From Ruminococcus bovis (GTDB lineage: Bacteria; Bacillota; Clostridia; Oscillospirales; Acutalibacteraceae): a stretch of DNA of 64,000 nucleotides. The stretch lies in the NCBI RefSeq assembly GCF_005601135.1, contig NZ_CP039381.1, positions 989,941 through 1,053,940 on the forward strand, written 5' to 3'. The position numbers and the translations under genes are program-made. A model generated the notes under the pieces. That model was not told the origin of the DNA and searched no databases. It saw nothing but the letters and a program-made list of their open reading frames with translations. This document shows positions 48,749 to 57,826 of the stretch, one piece after another (the first letter of the stretch is position 1; every line of letters starts with the position of its first letter).

Positions 48749-48863
48749 ATGTGGAAAACTTTTTAGTTTTTATAACTTGACATTTACTGTTTAGAGTTGT
48801 TAAACTGTTATTGATGATTAATAATAAAACCATATTAATGTGGAAAACTTAGGAGATATAATT

Positions 48864-49532
48864 ATGAGTTTAGATATGAAAGAAAGAATGCTAAACGGTA
48901 AGCCTTGTTTAACATTCGAAAAAGAATTAGCAGAAGAAAGACAGCATCAACAGAGATTGCAGTTTAAGTTTAACAACCTTGACCCTGATGATTTTAAAGG
49001 TAGAATTGCACTTCTTAAAGAAATGCTAGGGGGAACAGGTGAAAGAGTATGGATGGAAAGACCTATCTACTTTGATTATGGCAAGAATACATATGTAGGA
49101 GAAGGCTTTTATGCCAACACAGGCGTAACTATTCTTGATGGTGCAAAGGTTACTATCGGTGATAATGTGTTTCTTGCTCCATATGTAGGTATTTATACTG
49201 CAGGTCATCCTGTTCATCCTCATCCAAGAAATTTAGGGATTGAATACAATTTTCCTGTAACTATTGGTGACAATGTATGGGTAGGTGCTCAGACAGTAAT
49301 TAATCCGGGTGTTACTATCGGTAGTAATGTTGTTATTGGTTCAGGGAGTGTTGTAACTAAGGATATTCCGGACAATGTAGTTGCAGTTGGTAATCCTTGT
49401 AGAGTAATAAGGAAAATTACCGAGGAAGACAGAAATTATTATTTTAGAGATATGGAAATTGACAAAGAACTATATGATTATGCCGAAACAGGTGTTGATA
49501 TAGAAAACAATTTTGGCAGTCAAGGAGAATAG
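48864..49532 (+). CDS. Maltose/galactoside O-acetyltransferase family
   Basis: Left-handed beta-helix acetyltransferase of the Maa/LacA group. MKERMLNGKPCLTFEKEL is the Mac N-terminal domain; ANTGVTILDGAKVTIGDNVF and the hexapeptide repeats follow, with GHPVHPHPRN (catalytic His, about 113). TAGGAG before ATG 48864 fixes the start over the ATG at 48840; 222 residues. A TGTGGAAAACTT box (48839-48850) ends just ahead of the Shine-Dalgarno. Confidence 0.9.
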   Translation: MSLDMKERMLNGKPCLTFEKELAEERQHQQRLQFKFNNLDPDDFKGRIALLKEMLGGTGERVWMERPIYFDYGKNTYVGEGFYANTGVTILDGAKVTIGDNVFLAPYVGIYTAGHPVHPHPRNLGIEYNFPVTIGDNVWVGAQTVINPGVTIGSNVVIGSGSVVTKDIPDNVVAVGNPCRVIRKITEEDRNYYFRDMEIDKELYDYAETGVDIENNFGSQGE

Positions 49533-49541
49533 GAGAATGTT

Positions 49542-50171
49542 ATGAAGAAAGGGATAATATTTGATTTAGACGGTACACTTTGGGATACCGTTAACCTTAC
49601 AGTAAAGGGTTGGAATGAAGTTTTAAGCAAATATGACTTTTGCAAATTATTAACAAGACCACTAATGGAAAGTTATATGGGCAAAACTTTGGAGCAAATT
49701 GCAGAACTTCATATGCCTGACCTTGACTATGATACAAGAATGAAAATAGCTAAAGAGTGTGACAAAAACAGTTATAAGGTGCTAAACTCAAGTTGTGGAG
49801 AAATTTACCCTAAGGTTGAAGAAACACTTAACAGTATGAAGGATGAATATTCTTTCTATTGTGTAAGTAATAGTGAGAATGGTTATGTTCAAATTTTTAT
49901 GGAGGTTTCTCACCTAGGTTATTTGTTTGAGGACTTTGAAATGGCAGGTAGAACCGGTAAATGTAAAGGTGAAAATATTAAGATGGTTGCAGAAAGAAAC
50001 AACCTTGATATGGCTTGTTATGTTGGTGATACTGTTATGGATAAAGAGGCATCTGTTATTGCTAATGTTCCATTTATCTATGCTAAGTATGGTTTTGGTG
50101 ATACTGATAGTGAGTTTGTACTGGAACAGTTCTCTGATTTACCTAAGGTAGCTAAAGAAATTTTTAAATAA
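49542..50171 (+). CDS. HAD-superfamily phosphatase
   Basis: Haloacid dehalogenase-like hydrolase of 209 residues: motif I IIFDLDGTLWDT (residues 5-16), motif II CVSNS (about 106), motif III Lys in GKCKGENIK and motif IV YVGDTVMDKEAS (about 162). A helical cap lies between motifs I and II, so it is subclass I, PGP/beta-PGM-like. Substrate unknown; it follows the acetyltransferase by 9 nt. Confidence 0.88.
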   Translation: MKKGIIFDLDGTLWDTVNLTVKGWNEVLSKYDFCKLLTRPLMESYMGKTLEQIAELHMPDLDYDTRMKIAKECDKNSYKVLNSSCGEIYPKVEETLNSMKDEYSFYCVSNSENGYVQIFMEVSHLGYLFEDFEMAGRTGKCKGENIKMVAERNNLDMACYVGDTVMDKEASVIANVPFIYAKYGFGDTDSEFVLEQFSDLPKVAKEIFK

Positions 50172-50175
50172 AAAT

Positions 50176-50207
50176 AAGGTGGGTGCTAATTAAAGTACCC
50201 ACCTTTT
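50176..50207. terminator. Bidirectional terminator (HAD / PHP)
   Basis: AAGGTGGGT and ACCCACCTT pair between convergent genes and are followed by T. Confidence 0.85.
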
Positions 50208-50217
50208 CTATATCTTA

Positions 50218-50997
50218 TTATGGTTTAATAATGTTGATTTCATCAAAATCAAGTAGCTTAATACCTAAGTCGTTAAGCTCATTTACACATTCATCCCGTA
50301 AATCTGTCTTTAACATAAATGTAGGTGTATGTGCATCAAAACCGATTACAGCAGTATTTCCAACTTCCTTAGCAATATTCCAAAATACCTTGTTAGGATA
50401 GTTCCTACCGTAATATTTACCTAGCATATTGTATTCTAAAGGAATATTAAGTTCCTTTGCTTTTTCACAAAGTCTTGTCATTTCCTTAATATATACTTCT
50501 TTACTGCCTTTATGATTAACTAAGTCAGGGTGACAGAGGTAGGTGAATACACCTTTTTCAAGTCCTTCAATTACTTGGTCAGTGTATTTCTTTAGGTAAT
50601 CATCACCACCACGCTCACCGGTATAAAACTGTTCTTCATCATATTCATTACCGATTAGGTGTTCACCAAGAATTAAGTAATCTGTATCTAAATCTCTAAT
50701 AGTTTTAATAAGTTCATCATAAGTTTCAGGATAATACTCAGTTTCAAAGCCTAAAAGAATTTTAATGTCATCCTTGTATTCCTCAGCTAAATCTCTAACT
50801 GACTGTGCATATTTTTCCACAAAAATAGGACGCATACGGAAGTGACTGTAGTAGTTAGGCTTTTTGAAGAATTGAGGACAATGGTCGGAAAAACCAAGAA
50901 CCTTAACACCTGATTGTATAGCATATTCAACATATGCCTTGTCCTCACCTGTAGCATGATTACATCTGAATGTATGTGTATGAAGATTATATAACAT
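50218..50997 (-). CDS. PHP-domain phosphatase (histidinol-phosphatase-like)
   Basis: Metal-dependent PHP phosphoesterase, 259 residues: NLHTHTFRCNHA (residues 4-15), GFSDHCPQF (about 35), GFETEYYP (about 83), YLCHPDLVN (about 153) and IGFDAHTP (about 216). It resembles HisJ/HisK, but no other his gene is near, so the substrate is unproven. An IS110 copy is inserted in its Shine-Dalgarno; excision would restore AAGGAGATTTGATATG. Confidence 0.86.
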   Translation of the reverse strand: MLYNLHTHTFRCNHATGEDKAYVEYAIQSGVKVLGFSDHCPQFFKKPNYYSHFRMRPIFVEKYAQSVRDLAEEYKDDIKILLGFETEYYPETYDELIKTIRDLDTDYLILGEHLIGNEYDEEQFYTGERGGDDYLKKYTDQVIEGLEKGVFTYLCHPDLVNHKGSKEVYIKEMTRLCEKAKELNIPLEYNMLGKYYGRNYPNKVFWNIAKEVGNTAVIGFDAHTPTFMLKTDLRDECVNELNDLGIKLLDFDEINIIKP

Positions 50998-51023
50998 ATC
51001 AAATCTCCTCGTATAATAAAGTA

Positions 51024-51205
51024 GTAGTATTTATAGACCCTCTCCAAGGTCTGTGTGCTATAATGATAGAGATACTGTGGATTGTTTACAATCTCCTACC
51101 ACTTGATGGTTTAATAAAGGCTACAACCACAGTCTCTTTGTATATTTGTTAATTAGTTAGATACCGCATGACGGTTTATTTAGAACGAGGTTACAATCGC
51201 AAGGA
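51024..51205 (+). ncRNA. Predicted IS110 bridge RNA, copy 2
   Basis: Identical to copy 1 except bases 51113-51115, AAT in place of TTG. The right guide TTTAATAAAGG pairs for seven consecutive positions with CCTTTAT at its own pre-insertion site, and the left guide AATCTCCT is identical to the left flank, giving a 12-nt match AATCTCCTTTAT across the core. Donor guides (TAGTTAG and ACGAGG) are unchanged. It could still act in trans with the intact transposase. Confidence 0.75.
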
Positions 51206-51256
51206 GTACCAGTGGTCTAAACAGTATCAAAAATACACTCACAAGGAGTTTTCATT

Positions 51257-52431
51257 ATGATTTATATTGGAATTGATGTTGCTAAAGATAAACACGACTG
51301 TTTTATTACCAATTCAGATGGTGAAGTCTTATTTAAATCTTTTACTATCTCTAACAATCGTGAAGGCTTTGAAACCTTATTTCAAAAGTACAATCCATTT
51401 CAGATGATTTAACAAAAGTAAAAGTAGGACTTGAAGCTACCGGACACTATAGTTACAATCTTCTGGGATTTCTTCTTGATAAAGGTTTGCCGACCTACAT
51501 TATCAATCCATTACATACAAATCTATACAGAAAAAGTTTAAGTCTTAGAAAGACGAAAACAGATAAAGTTGATGCCCGTACAATTGCTTCTATGATTATG
51601 TCTGATGTGAACTTAAAGTCCTACACAAATACATCATACCACAATGAGGAGCTAAAGTCACTAACTAGATACCGTTTTGATAAAGTAAAAGAAAGAGCAA
51701 AATTAAAATCTTCTATTTCTAGACTTGTATGTATCCTTTTTCCTGAATTAGAAAAACTCGTTCCTACACTTCATATGGCTTCAGTTTATGCCTTATTATC
51801 TGAATTTCCATCTGCTAATGCTATTGCATCTTCACACCTTACCAGACTTACCAATTTGCTATCTGAAAATTCACATGGACGATATGGTAAAGATACAGCC
51901 AATCTAATTCGTAATGCTGCCAGAAATTCTATTGGTTCACATATGCCGGCAAAATCCTTAGAACTAAAACACACTATTAAGCTTATCAAAGAATTAACTA
52001 CTGAAATTAATGAAATTGAAACAGAAATCAAATCTATTATGGATAAAATTGATTCTCCAATACTTACAATCCCAGGTATCGGTTATAATACAGGAGCTAT
52101 GATTATCGCTGAAATTGGAGATTTCAATCGCTTTGATTCAGCTGATAAAATACTTGCATATGCAGGTATGTCACCTTCTACCTACCAATCCGGTCAATTA
52201 GAGAACTGCCATTCTCATATGGAAAAGCGTGGTTCAAGGTACTTACGATACGCTCTGTACAATGCAACAAAATATGTTTGTTACTGGGATGAATCTTTCG
52301 GTGTATATCTTGGTAAGAAACGCTCAGAAGGCAAACATTACAATGTTGCATTATCCCATGCAACAAAGAAACTTGTTCGCTTAATTTTTGCAATGGAGAA
52401 ATCTAAACAACCATACCAACCAACAGTTTAA
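51257..52431 (+). pseudogene. IS110 transposase, frameshifted
   Basis: Same gene as 7997-9172, but one A is missing from the A run near 51386. Translation from ATG 51257 stops at 51410-51412 after 51 residues, losing the second to fourth catalytic acids. The remaining 314 codons (51487-52431) are intact and nearly identical to copy 1, so the lesion is recent. Confidence 0.92.
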
Positions 52432-52456
52432 TTCTTTTCATAAATATCTTATTTTT

Positions 52457-52482
52457 GAGCACCATTTATGATGCTCTTTTTT
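52457..52482 (+). terminator. IS110 transposase terminator, copy 2
   Basis: Same GAGCA/TGCTC hairpin and T run as in copy 1. Confidence 0.75.
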
Positions 52483-52595
52483 GTCATGCTATTTTTACGA
52501 TTCCAATACGATCTAAAGGATTTTTTTGATTAATTCAAAATATCTTCATTATAGCCTTGACTTTTAATAGTTAGTCTTTATATATTAGTATAAGT

Positions 52596-52621
52596 AAAGC
52601 CTTCTATCACTAGAAGGCTTT
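52596..52621 (-). terminator. Hairpin after the antiporter gene
   Basis: AAAGCCTTCTA and TAGAAGGCTTT pair perfectly. Read from the minus strand it lacks a strong T run, so the PHP gene may originally have been served by read-through. Confidence 0.7.
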
Positions 52622-52634
52622 AGTAGTATATGTT

Positions 52635-53912
52635 TTAAGCAGGTTGTTTATCCTCTAGACGAGGACCGTTTTCGCCATTATCTTTATCCTTAGCAAATAG
52701 AACCTTTAGGATAATAGGAGCAATGATAGTTGTAAGTACAACAACAATAACAAGTGGACCAAATAGCTTAGGATCCATTAGACCACAACTTTCACCTTTC
52801 TTGGCTACGATAAGAGCAACTTCACCTCTTGAAATCATACCTGCACCAATCTGGAAACATTCTCTTGTTGAGTAGCCACAAATCTTACCACCTAAAGCAC
52901 AACCGAATAACTTAGTTGCTACAGCAACAATAGTAATTAGAATTGCAAATACCAGTAGCGAAACTGTTAATTCAGGCATTTCGATTGTCAGACCGATACA
53001 AGCAAAGAAGATTGGAGAAAGTAACATATATGATAGTGTTGAGAATCTGTTTACCAGGTATCTCTTACGGTTAGTCATTGAAAGTACAAGACCTGCAACA
53101 TAAGCACCTGTAATATCAGCAACACCAAAGAATACTTCAGCTACGAATGAAGATACCAGGCAGTAAGCAAAAGCAATAATAACATGTCTTCTGCTATCTC
53201 TTGAAGTATGCTTATTCATCCACTTGTATATCTTTAGCATAATGAAACCAAGAATTGCAGCAAAGATAAAGAATAGAACAATCTTGATTAGTACGAACCA
53301 AATGTTTACATCCTTACTCTTAAAGCTTGTGATGATTGTTAAAGCAATAATACCAAGAACATCATCTATAATAGCAGCACCAAGAATTGCATTACTTGCA
53401 GGAGTGTTTAACTTGCCAAGTTCCTTTAGTGTTTCAACAGTAATTGAAACAGAAGTAGCAGTTAGAACAACACCAATGAAAATAGATTTTAGTAATCTTT
53501 CTTGGCTATTAGGGTCGTCAATAAAGAAGTAACTTGCAAAAGCACCAAAGATAAGTGGTGTGACAACACCGATAACTGCAATAATCAATGAGGCTTTACC
53601 ACATTTTTTCATTTCCTGAACATCAGTTTCAAGACCTGCACCAAACATCAGTACAATAACACCAAGTTCGGAAAGCATACCGAATAGCTGATCAGAACCG
53701 GCTGCTTGTGAGAAGAAACCATCACCTGTACTCCAACCTACAATAGCATTTACAACAGGACCAAGAATAACACCGGCAACCAATGCACCAAGAACCTGTG
53801 GCAAACGAACCCATCGTGAGAAAAGTCCAAGTAGTTTTGTAGTTAGCAAAATTGCAGCTAAAACTAAAAGATAGCTGTAACTATGCAAACTTGTTAGATC
53901 AATAAAATCCAT
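52635..53912 (-). CDS. CPA2-family Na+/H+ (or K+/H+) antiporter
   Basis: Integral membrane exchanger, 425 residues with about 12 hydrophobic segments. LPQVLGALVAGVILGP (about 38) and the ion-binding pair in GAAIIDDVLGIIAL (about 188) are CPA2 hallmarks; the Asp-Asp pair suggests electrogenic exchange. ISRGEVALIVA (about 365) matches the cross-over helix region. No TrkA-N domain follows, so it is the short NapA-like form. Ion preference is inferred. Confidence 0.9.
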   Translation of the reverse strand: MDFIDLTSLHSYSYLLVLAAILLTTKLLGLFSRWVRLPQVLGALVAGVILGPVVNAIVGWSTGDGFFSQAAGSDQLFGMLSELGVIVLMFGAGLETDVQEMKKCGKASLIIAVIGVVTPLIFGAFASYFFIDDPNSQERLLKSIFIGVVLTATSVSITVETLKELGKLNTPASNAILGAAIIDDVLGIIALTIITSFKSKDVNIWFVLIKIVLFFIFAAILGFIMLKIYKWMNKHTSRDSRRHVIIAFAYCLVSSFVAEVFFGVADITGAYVAGLVLSMTNRKRYLVNRFSTLSYMLLSPIFFACIGLTIEMPELTVSLLVFAILITIVAVATKLFGCALGGKICGYSTRECFQIGAGMISRGEVALIVAKKGESCGLMDPKLFGPLVIVVVLTTIIAPIILKVLFAKDKDNGENGPRLEDKQPA

Positions 53913-54437
53913 TTTTTAACCCCCGTTTTTAACACCCTCTATATACTATATATAATAGAAAGAAAATTAGATTAATAATGTTCGTTTCTACGATAAAAGT
54001 AATAGAAAAATGTCTTATAAAATTGTGAGTGTTTCTTGTCATAAAAACACCCAAAAATCAACTTCATTATATACCCATTTACCTTAAAAGTCTATACGAA
54101 AAATTCAATAAAAATAGCTCTTTTTGCAGAAAAAGAATAAAAAATCAGCCCAAAATAGGGGAGAAAACAGTATTTGTTACAGAGTTGTAACAAATATTTT
54201 TCTTGCATTTAATAAATTAAATGGAGAAAACCTAGATTTAATGGGCTTTCTCAAATTTTTGTAATAAATTTGTTTCTAAATCAGAACTAAAGATTACAGA
54301 AAAGTTACAGATAACTTTCTCTATTTTGCACAACAAAAAGCCATTAATAATTCTTTTAAAGAATATAATTTTAGCAAGTCCAAAGGATTTACCCTCTTTG
54401 TTGTATATTATGCACAAATTCAAGGGTCGTTATATGT
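53913..54437. other. Gene-free A/T-rich stretch with one palindrome
   Basis: No reliable gene is present between the antiporter and the wall protein. The only clear structure is ATTTGTTAC...GTAACAAAT (54174-54197) followed by ATTTTTC, possibly an operator or weak terminator. I looked for a cyclic-di-AMP (ydaO-type) riboswitch, common before such wall genes, and could not support one. Confidence 0.5.
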
Positions 54438-54466
54438 TTGACATAAACAAATCAAACGGATATACT
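54438..54466 (+). promoter_or_regulatory. Promoter of the G5/3D wall protein
   Basis: Perfect TTGACA, 17 bp, TATACT, 57 nt before the start codon. Confidence 0.8.
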
Positions 54467-54522
54467 ATAGACCGTAGGCAATTTGCGTCTATGAAAAATT
54501 AAGAAAAGGAGAGTTAATTATT

Positions 54523-55743
54523 ATGGCTATTAACAAGAAGAGCTTGTTTGTATTAGTTTCAATAGTGTTAACATTGGTTATTACTTTTGCAACAGTTCTT
54601 TCAGTTGCTGCTCTTACTAATGATGAAGCAACTTATGGCACAGATATGAATACTCCTACCACATCAGACATTAATACAGATAACATTTTGGATAAGGCCA
54701 GTCTTCAGCTTTCAGATGATGATGAAGTTATCAGAACAGACAACAACGGTCTTATCAGTATTACTATTTTAAAGGCTTTTCAACTTCCTATTGAACACAA
54801 TGGAAAGACAACATCAGTTACTATGGCAAGTGGTACAGTTGCCGATGCACTTGATAAAGCCGGTATTACAGTAGCAAATGACGAGAAGGTTAGCCCTTCA
54901 CTTACAACAGAAGTTGATAAGAATACTAAGATTGTTATTAACAAAACAGTAAACATTACTGTAACAGTAAGTGGCGAAACTGATTCTTACGAAGTACCTG
55001 AGGGTACAGTTAAGGAAGCATTAGAAAGTCTTGACCTTGGTTATAAGAAGGCTGACAAGCTAAATGTAAAGGCTAATGCAAAAGTTTATGACGGTATGGA
55101 AGTTAATGTAACTAAGGTTACTGTTAAGAATGTAAAGGAAACAAAGACTATTGACTTTGATACTAAGGTAACTAAGGATAGTTCAATGAAAAAGGGAACA
55201 TCAGTTATCACTCAGTATGGTGTTGAAGGCAAAAAGGTAGTTACTAAGAAATGTACATATGAAGATGGTGTTCTTGTTTCTTCAAAGGTTGTTTCAACTA
55301 AGGTAACAAAGAAACCTGTACCACAGAAAAAGACAGTTGGTACTAAGGTTACTAAGAAGAAAACTACTAAGAAAACTAACTCATACACAAGTGGTGGTAG
55401 TAACAACGGTGGTAATACATTCGTAGATAACAACGGTAACACAGTTTCTTACAAACAGATTATCACAGGTTCAGGTACTGCTTATACTGCTCCTGCAGGT
55501 TCAGGTACTGCAACAGGTAACCTAGCACAGGTTGGTGGTGTAGCAGTTAACCCTAACATTATCCCTTATGGCAGTAAGCTTTATATTAAAGCATCTGACG
55601 GTAGTTATGTATATGGTTATGCAACTGCTATTGATACAGGTGGTGCTTTAATGGATGGTTCAGCAATTGTTGACTTATTTATGGATTCCTATGCTGACTG
55701 CGCTGCATTTGGTAGAAGAAATGTAACAATTTATGTTCTATAA
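54523..55743 (+). CDS. Secreted cell-wall protein with DUF348, G5 and 3D domains
   Basis: A 406-residue exported protein of the YabE/resuscitation-factor type. Signal/anchor segment at residues 7-31 (LFVLVSIVLTLVITFATVLS), two DUF348 repeats (about 80-175; VTMASGTVADALDKAGI and YEVPEGTVKEALESL), a G5 domain (about 185-255), a Lys/Thr/Gly/Asn-rich linker, and a 3D domain (about 315-405) with GSGTAYTAPAGSG, GGVAVNPNIIPYGSKLYI, TAIDTGGA and the Asp residues of a lytic transglycosylase-like fold (DLFMDS). Probably remodels peptidoglycan. AAAGGAGAG precedes the ATG. Confidence 0.9.
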   Translation: MAINKKSLFVLVSIVLTLVITFATVLSVAALTNDEATYGTDMNTPTTSDINTDNILDKASLQLSDDDEVIRTDNNGLISITILKAFQLPIEHNGKTTSVTMASGTVADALDKAGITVANDEKVSPSLTTEVDKNTKIVINKTVNITVTVSGETDSYEVPEGTVKEALESLDLGYKKADKLNVKANAKVYDGMEVNVTKVTVKNVKETKTIDFDTKVTKDSSMKKGTSVITQYGVEGKKVVTKKCTYEDGVLVSSKVVSTKVTKKPVPQKKTVGTKVTKKKTTKKTNSYTSGGSNNGGNTFVDNNGNTVSYKQIITGSGTAYTAPAGSGTATGNLAQVGGVAVNPNIIPYGSKLYIKASDGSYVYGYATAIDTGGALMDGSAIVDLFMDSYADCAAFGRRNVTIYVL

Positions 55744-55756
55744 TTTATAACTGATT

Positions 55757-55786
55757 ACAGAGTAGCTCATGGTTACTCTGTTTTTT
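55757..55786 (+). terminator. Terminator of the G5/3D gene
   Basis: ACAGAGTA and TACTCTGT pair and are followed by six T; a TGTGGAAAACTT box abuts at 55788. Confidence 0.88.
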
Positions 55787-55812
55787 ATGTGGAAAACTTT
55801 TTAAGCAAAGAA

Positions 55813-55851
55813 AAGGACTCCTAGATTATTAGTAATCTAAGAGTCCTTATT
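55813..55851 (-). terminator. Terminator of the acyl-CoA synthetase gene
   Basis: AAGGACTC and GAGTCCTT enclose a second inner stem TAGATTA/TAATCTA; reads into TTTTC on the minus strand. Confidence 0.85.
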
Positions 55852-55864
55852 TATATGTGGAAAA

Positions 55865-57568
55865 TTAAAGTGTTTTCATTTCTTCAAGTCTTTTAACCTT
55901 GTTAGTTGCAGTTTTGATTAGTGGTTCTTTAGAAACCACAACACCTCTGATTGCTTTATATACAGGCAATGTTCTGTTAATGGCTTTAACTTCTTGGAAC
56001 AATGCTTGTTGGATTTCTTTTTCATCAGTTAGGTGGTAAACTCTTTCCATAGTTTCAGGATCGTAAACAATCTTAACATGAATACGAAGGTCATCCTTGT
56101 CAGCACCATGTTGTTTACCGTAGATTAGTGATTCTTGTACACCTTCAATTTTGTTTACGATAGCTTCCATTTCTTCAGGGAAGATGTTTTTACCGTTCTT
56201 AAGAACAATAACATTCTTCTGACGACCACAAATAAAGATAAATCCATCCTCATCAATTTTTGCAAGGTCACCGGTATGAAACCAACCATTTTGCAAAACT
56301 TGTGCAGTAGCCTCAGCATTGGCGTAATAGCCCATCATAACATTAGGACCTTTTACCACTAATTCACCAATACCGTTAGCATCAGGATTAGCAATTCTAG
56401 CCTCAACACTGGGAGCAGGTTTACCAACTGAACCAAGTTTATAGTTTTCTTCATTTGCCATAGATACAACAGGTGAAGTTTCTGTTAGACCATAAACTTG
56501 TAGTAGGTTAAGACCAAGTTCTCTGTATCTTCTTTCATAATCCCTATCAAGTGGTGCAGCACCACTGATTAGGTATCTAATATTACCACCAAGCATATCG
56601 TGTATGTAGCTGAAAATTTCCTTTTTCTTTTCCATAGAATCATGCTTATGTAGTTTCTTTAGCTTAACAATGTTCTTTTGCTTACCGGCTTTATCAAGTG
56701 CTTTGTTAACATGTTCAAAGATTTTTTCATACATAGCCGGTACACAAGCAAGGAAAGTAACCTTGTAGTCGTGTAAGTTTTTAACAATCCTTCTTGCACT
56801 ATCAGCAAAAACAATTTTTGCACCCTTATAAATAGGGAACAGAAAACCTACTGTACATTCAAAAACATGGTTTAATGGTAGGAAAGATAGAAAAATATCT
56901 TCATAACTAATATCCAGAATTTTGTCAATGTCTAAAAGGTTAGAACAAATATTGTACTGAGAAAGTGCAACAACCTTTGATTGACTGGTTGTACCGGATG
57001 TGAACAACATAATGTTCATTGTGTAAGGATTGATTTTTGCATCAATGTATTCATTAAATCCGGCATCAATTAGGTGATTACCGTATTCAGTCAATTCTTT
57101 TTGACTATAAACACCACCACTATGCTTTTCTTGATCCATAGAGATAAGGTGTCTTAGGTTGTTTTGTCCACCAAACTTAATTCTGGTCAATGCATCCTTA
57201 TATTTTTCTGAATAAAAAATTGCACTGACTTCTGAACGCTCAATAACACTTTTAAGTTCATTTTCCGGTAAAGTCTTATCAATAGGAACAACAATGCCCA
57301 CACCACATACAATGGCAAGGTAAGCAATTTCCCATTCAATACGGTTTTCACCGATAATTGCAATTTTCTGACCTTTAAGTCCCATATTTATAAGACCTGT
57401 TCCAAGACCCTGTACCATATTCAGTACATCTTTATATGTGTAATGTGTAAAAGTACCATCACTGTTCTTTATTTGATAAGCGTCTTTTTCACCGTAGAGC
57501 ATAGCTGATTTGTTAAGCATATCTTTCAAATTAGCTATTGCAGGAGGTGTAAATGTTACATTATCCAT
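55865..57568 (-). CDS. AMP-forming long-chain acyl-CoA synthetase family
   Basis: ANL-superfamily adenylate-forming enzyme, 567 residues. P-loop LFTSGTTSQSKVVALS (about 188), YGLTETSPVVSM (about 362), HTGDLAKIDEDGFIFICGR (about 430) and the final lysine motif TATNKVKRLE are all present. Best viewed as a fatty acyl-CoA ligase; exact chain length is unknown. It is a single-gene unit. Confidence 0.9.
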   Translation of the reverse strand: MDNVTFTPPAIANLKDMLNKSAMLYGEKDAYQIKNSDGTFTHYTYKDVLNMVQGLGTGLINMGLKGQKIAIIGENRIEWEIAYLAIVCGVGIVVPIDKTLPENELKSVIERSEVSAIFYSEKYKDALTRIKFGGQNNLRHLISMDQEKHSGGVYSQKELTEYGNHLIDAGFNEYIDAKINPYTMNIMLFTSGTTSQSKVVALSQYNICSNLLDIDKILDISYEDIFLSFLPLNHVFECTVGFLFPIYKGAKIVFADSARRIVKNLHDYKVTFLACVPAMYEKIFEHVNKALDKAGKQKNIVKLKKLHKHDSMEKKKEIFSYIHDMLGGNIRYLISGAAPLDRDYERRYRELGLNLLQVYGLTETSPVVSMANEENYKLGSVGKPAPSVEARIANPDANGIGELVVKGPNVMMGYYANAEATAQVLQNGWFHTGDLAKIDEDGFIFICGRQKNVIVLKNGKNIFPEEMEAIVNKIEGVQESLIYGKQHGADKDDLRIHVKIVYDPETMERVYHLTDEKEIQQALFQEVKAINRTLPVYKAIRGVVVSKEPLIKTATNKVKRLEEMKTL

Positions 57569-57764
57569 AATATTCTCCCGAAATTAAATATACTTCTTTT
57601 ATACTTAAATAATTTTAGCATATTAAAGTATGTTAAGTCAAACAATATAGTGTGTATTATTCAACATTTTTTAGAAATATGTAAGTTTGTTAAAAAAATA
57701 TCGAAATAAGGCCCTTTTTGTACTTATATTTCTTTAAATGATTTATAATGTATTTTCTATATTG

Positions 57765-57770
57765 TATAAT
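57765..57770 (+). promoter_or_regulatory. Probable fba -10 box
   Basis: A perfect TATAAT lies 57 nt upstream of fba; the matching -35 (TTTATA at 57742) is weak. Confidence 0.45.
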
Positions 57771-57826
57771 ACCATTGTAAGACAATAAATTATTATGTCA
57801 CAATTTAATTTACGGAGGAATTCAAA

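Larger units (their letters stand above)
51007..52578 (+). mobile_element. IS110-family insertion sequence, second copy (transposase frameshifted)
   Basis: Same element and orientation as 7747-9319. I count only a 3-base change in the right target guide (51113-51115), a 1-base deletion with a nearby T-to-C change around 51386-51401, and one synonymous change near 52086. Core CT is 51008-51009 and 52576-52577. Insertion lies in the leader of the PHP gene. Confidence 0.93.

Noticed and set aside
51380-51490. Programmed frameshifting of the IS110 transposase
   Set aside because: The intact copy reads through this region in one frame, IS110 transposases are normally single-frame, and the change is a simple deletion in an A run.
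54238-54423. 61-codon open frame on the minus strand
   Set aside because: No ribosome-binding site or recognisable motif, and A/T-rich composition like the surrounding gap.
53913-54522. Cyclic-di-AMP riboswitch upstream of the G5/3D gene
   Set aside because: The expected conserved blocks were not found and the promoter lies only 57 nt from the start codon.
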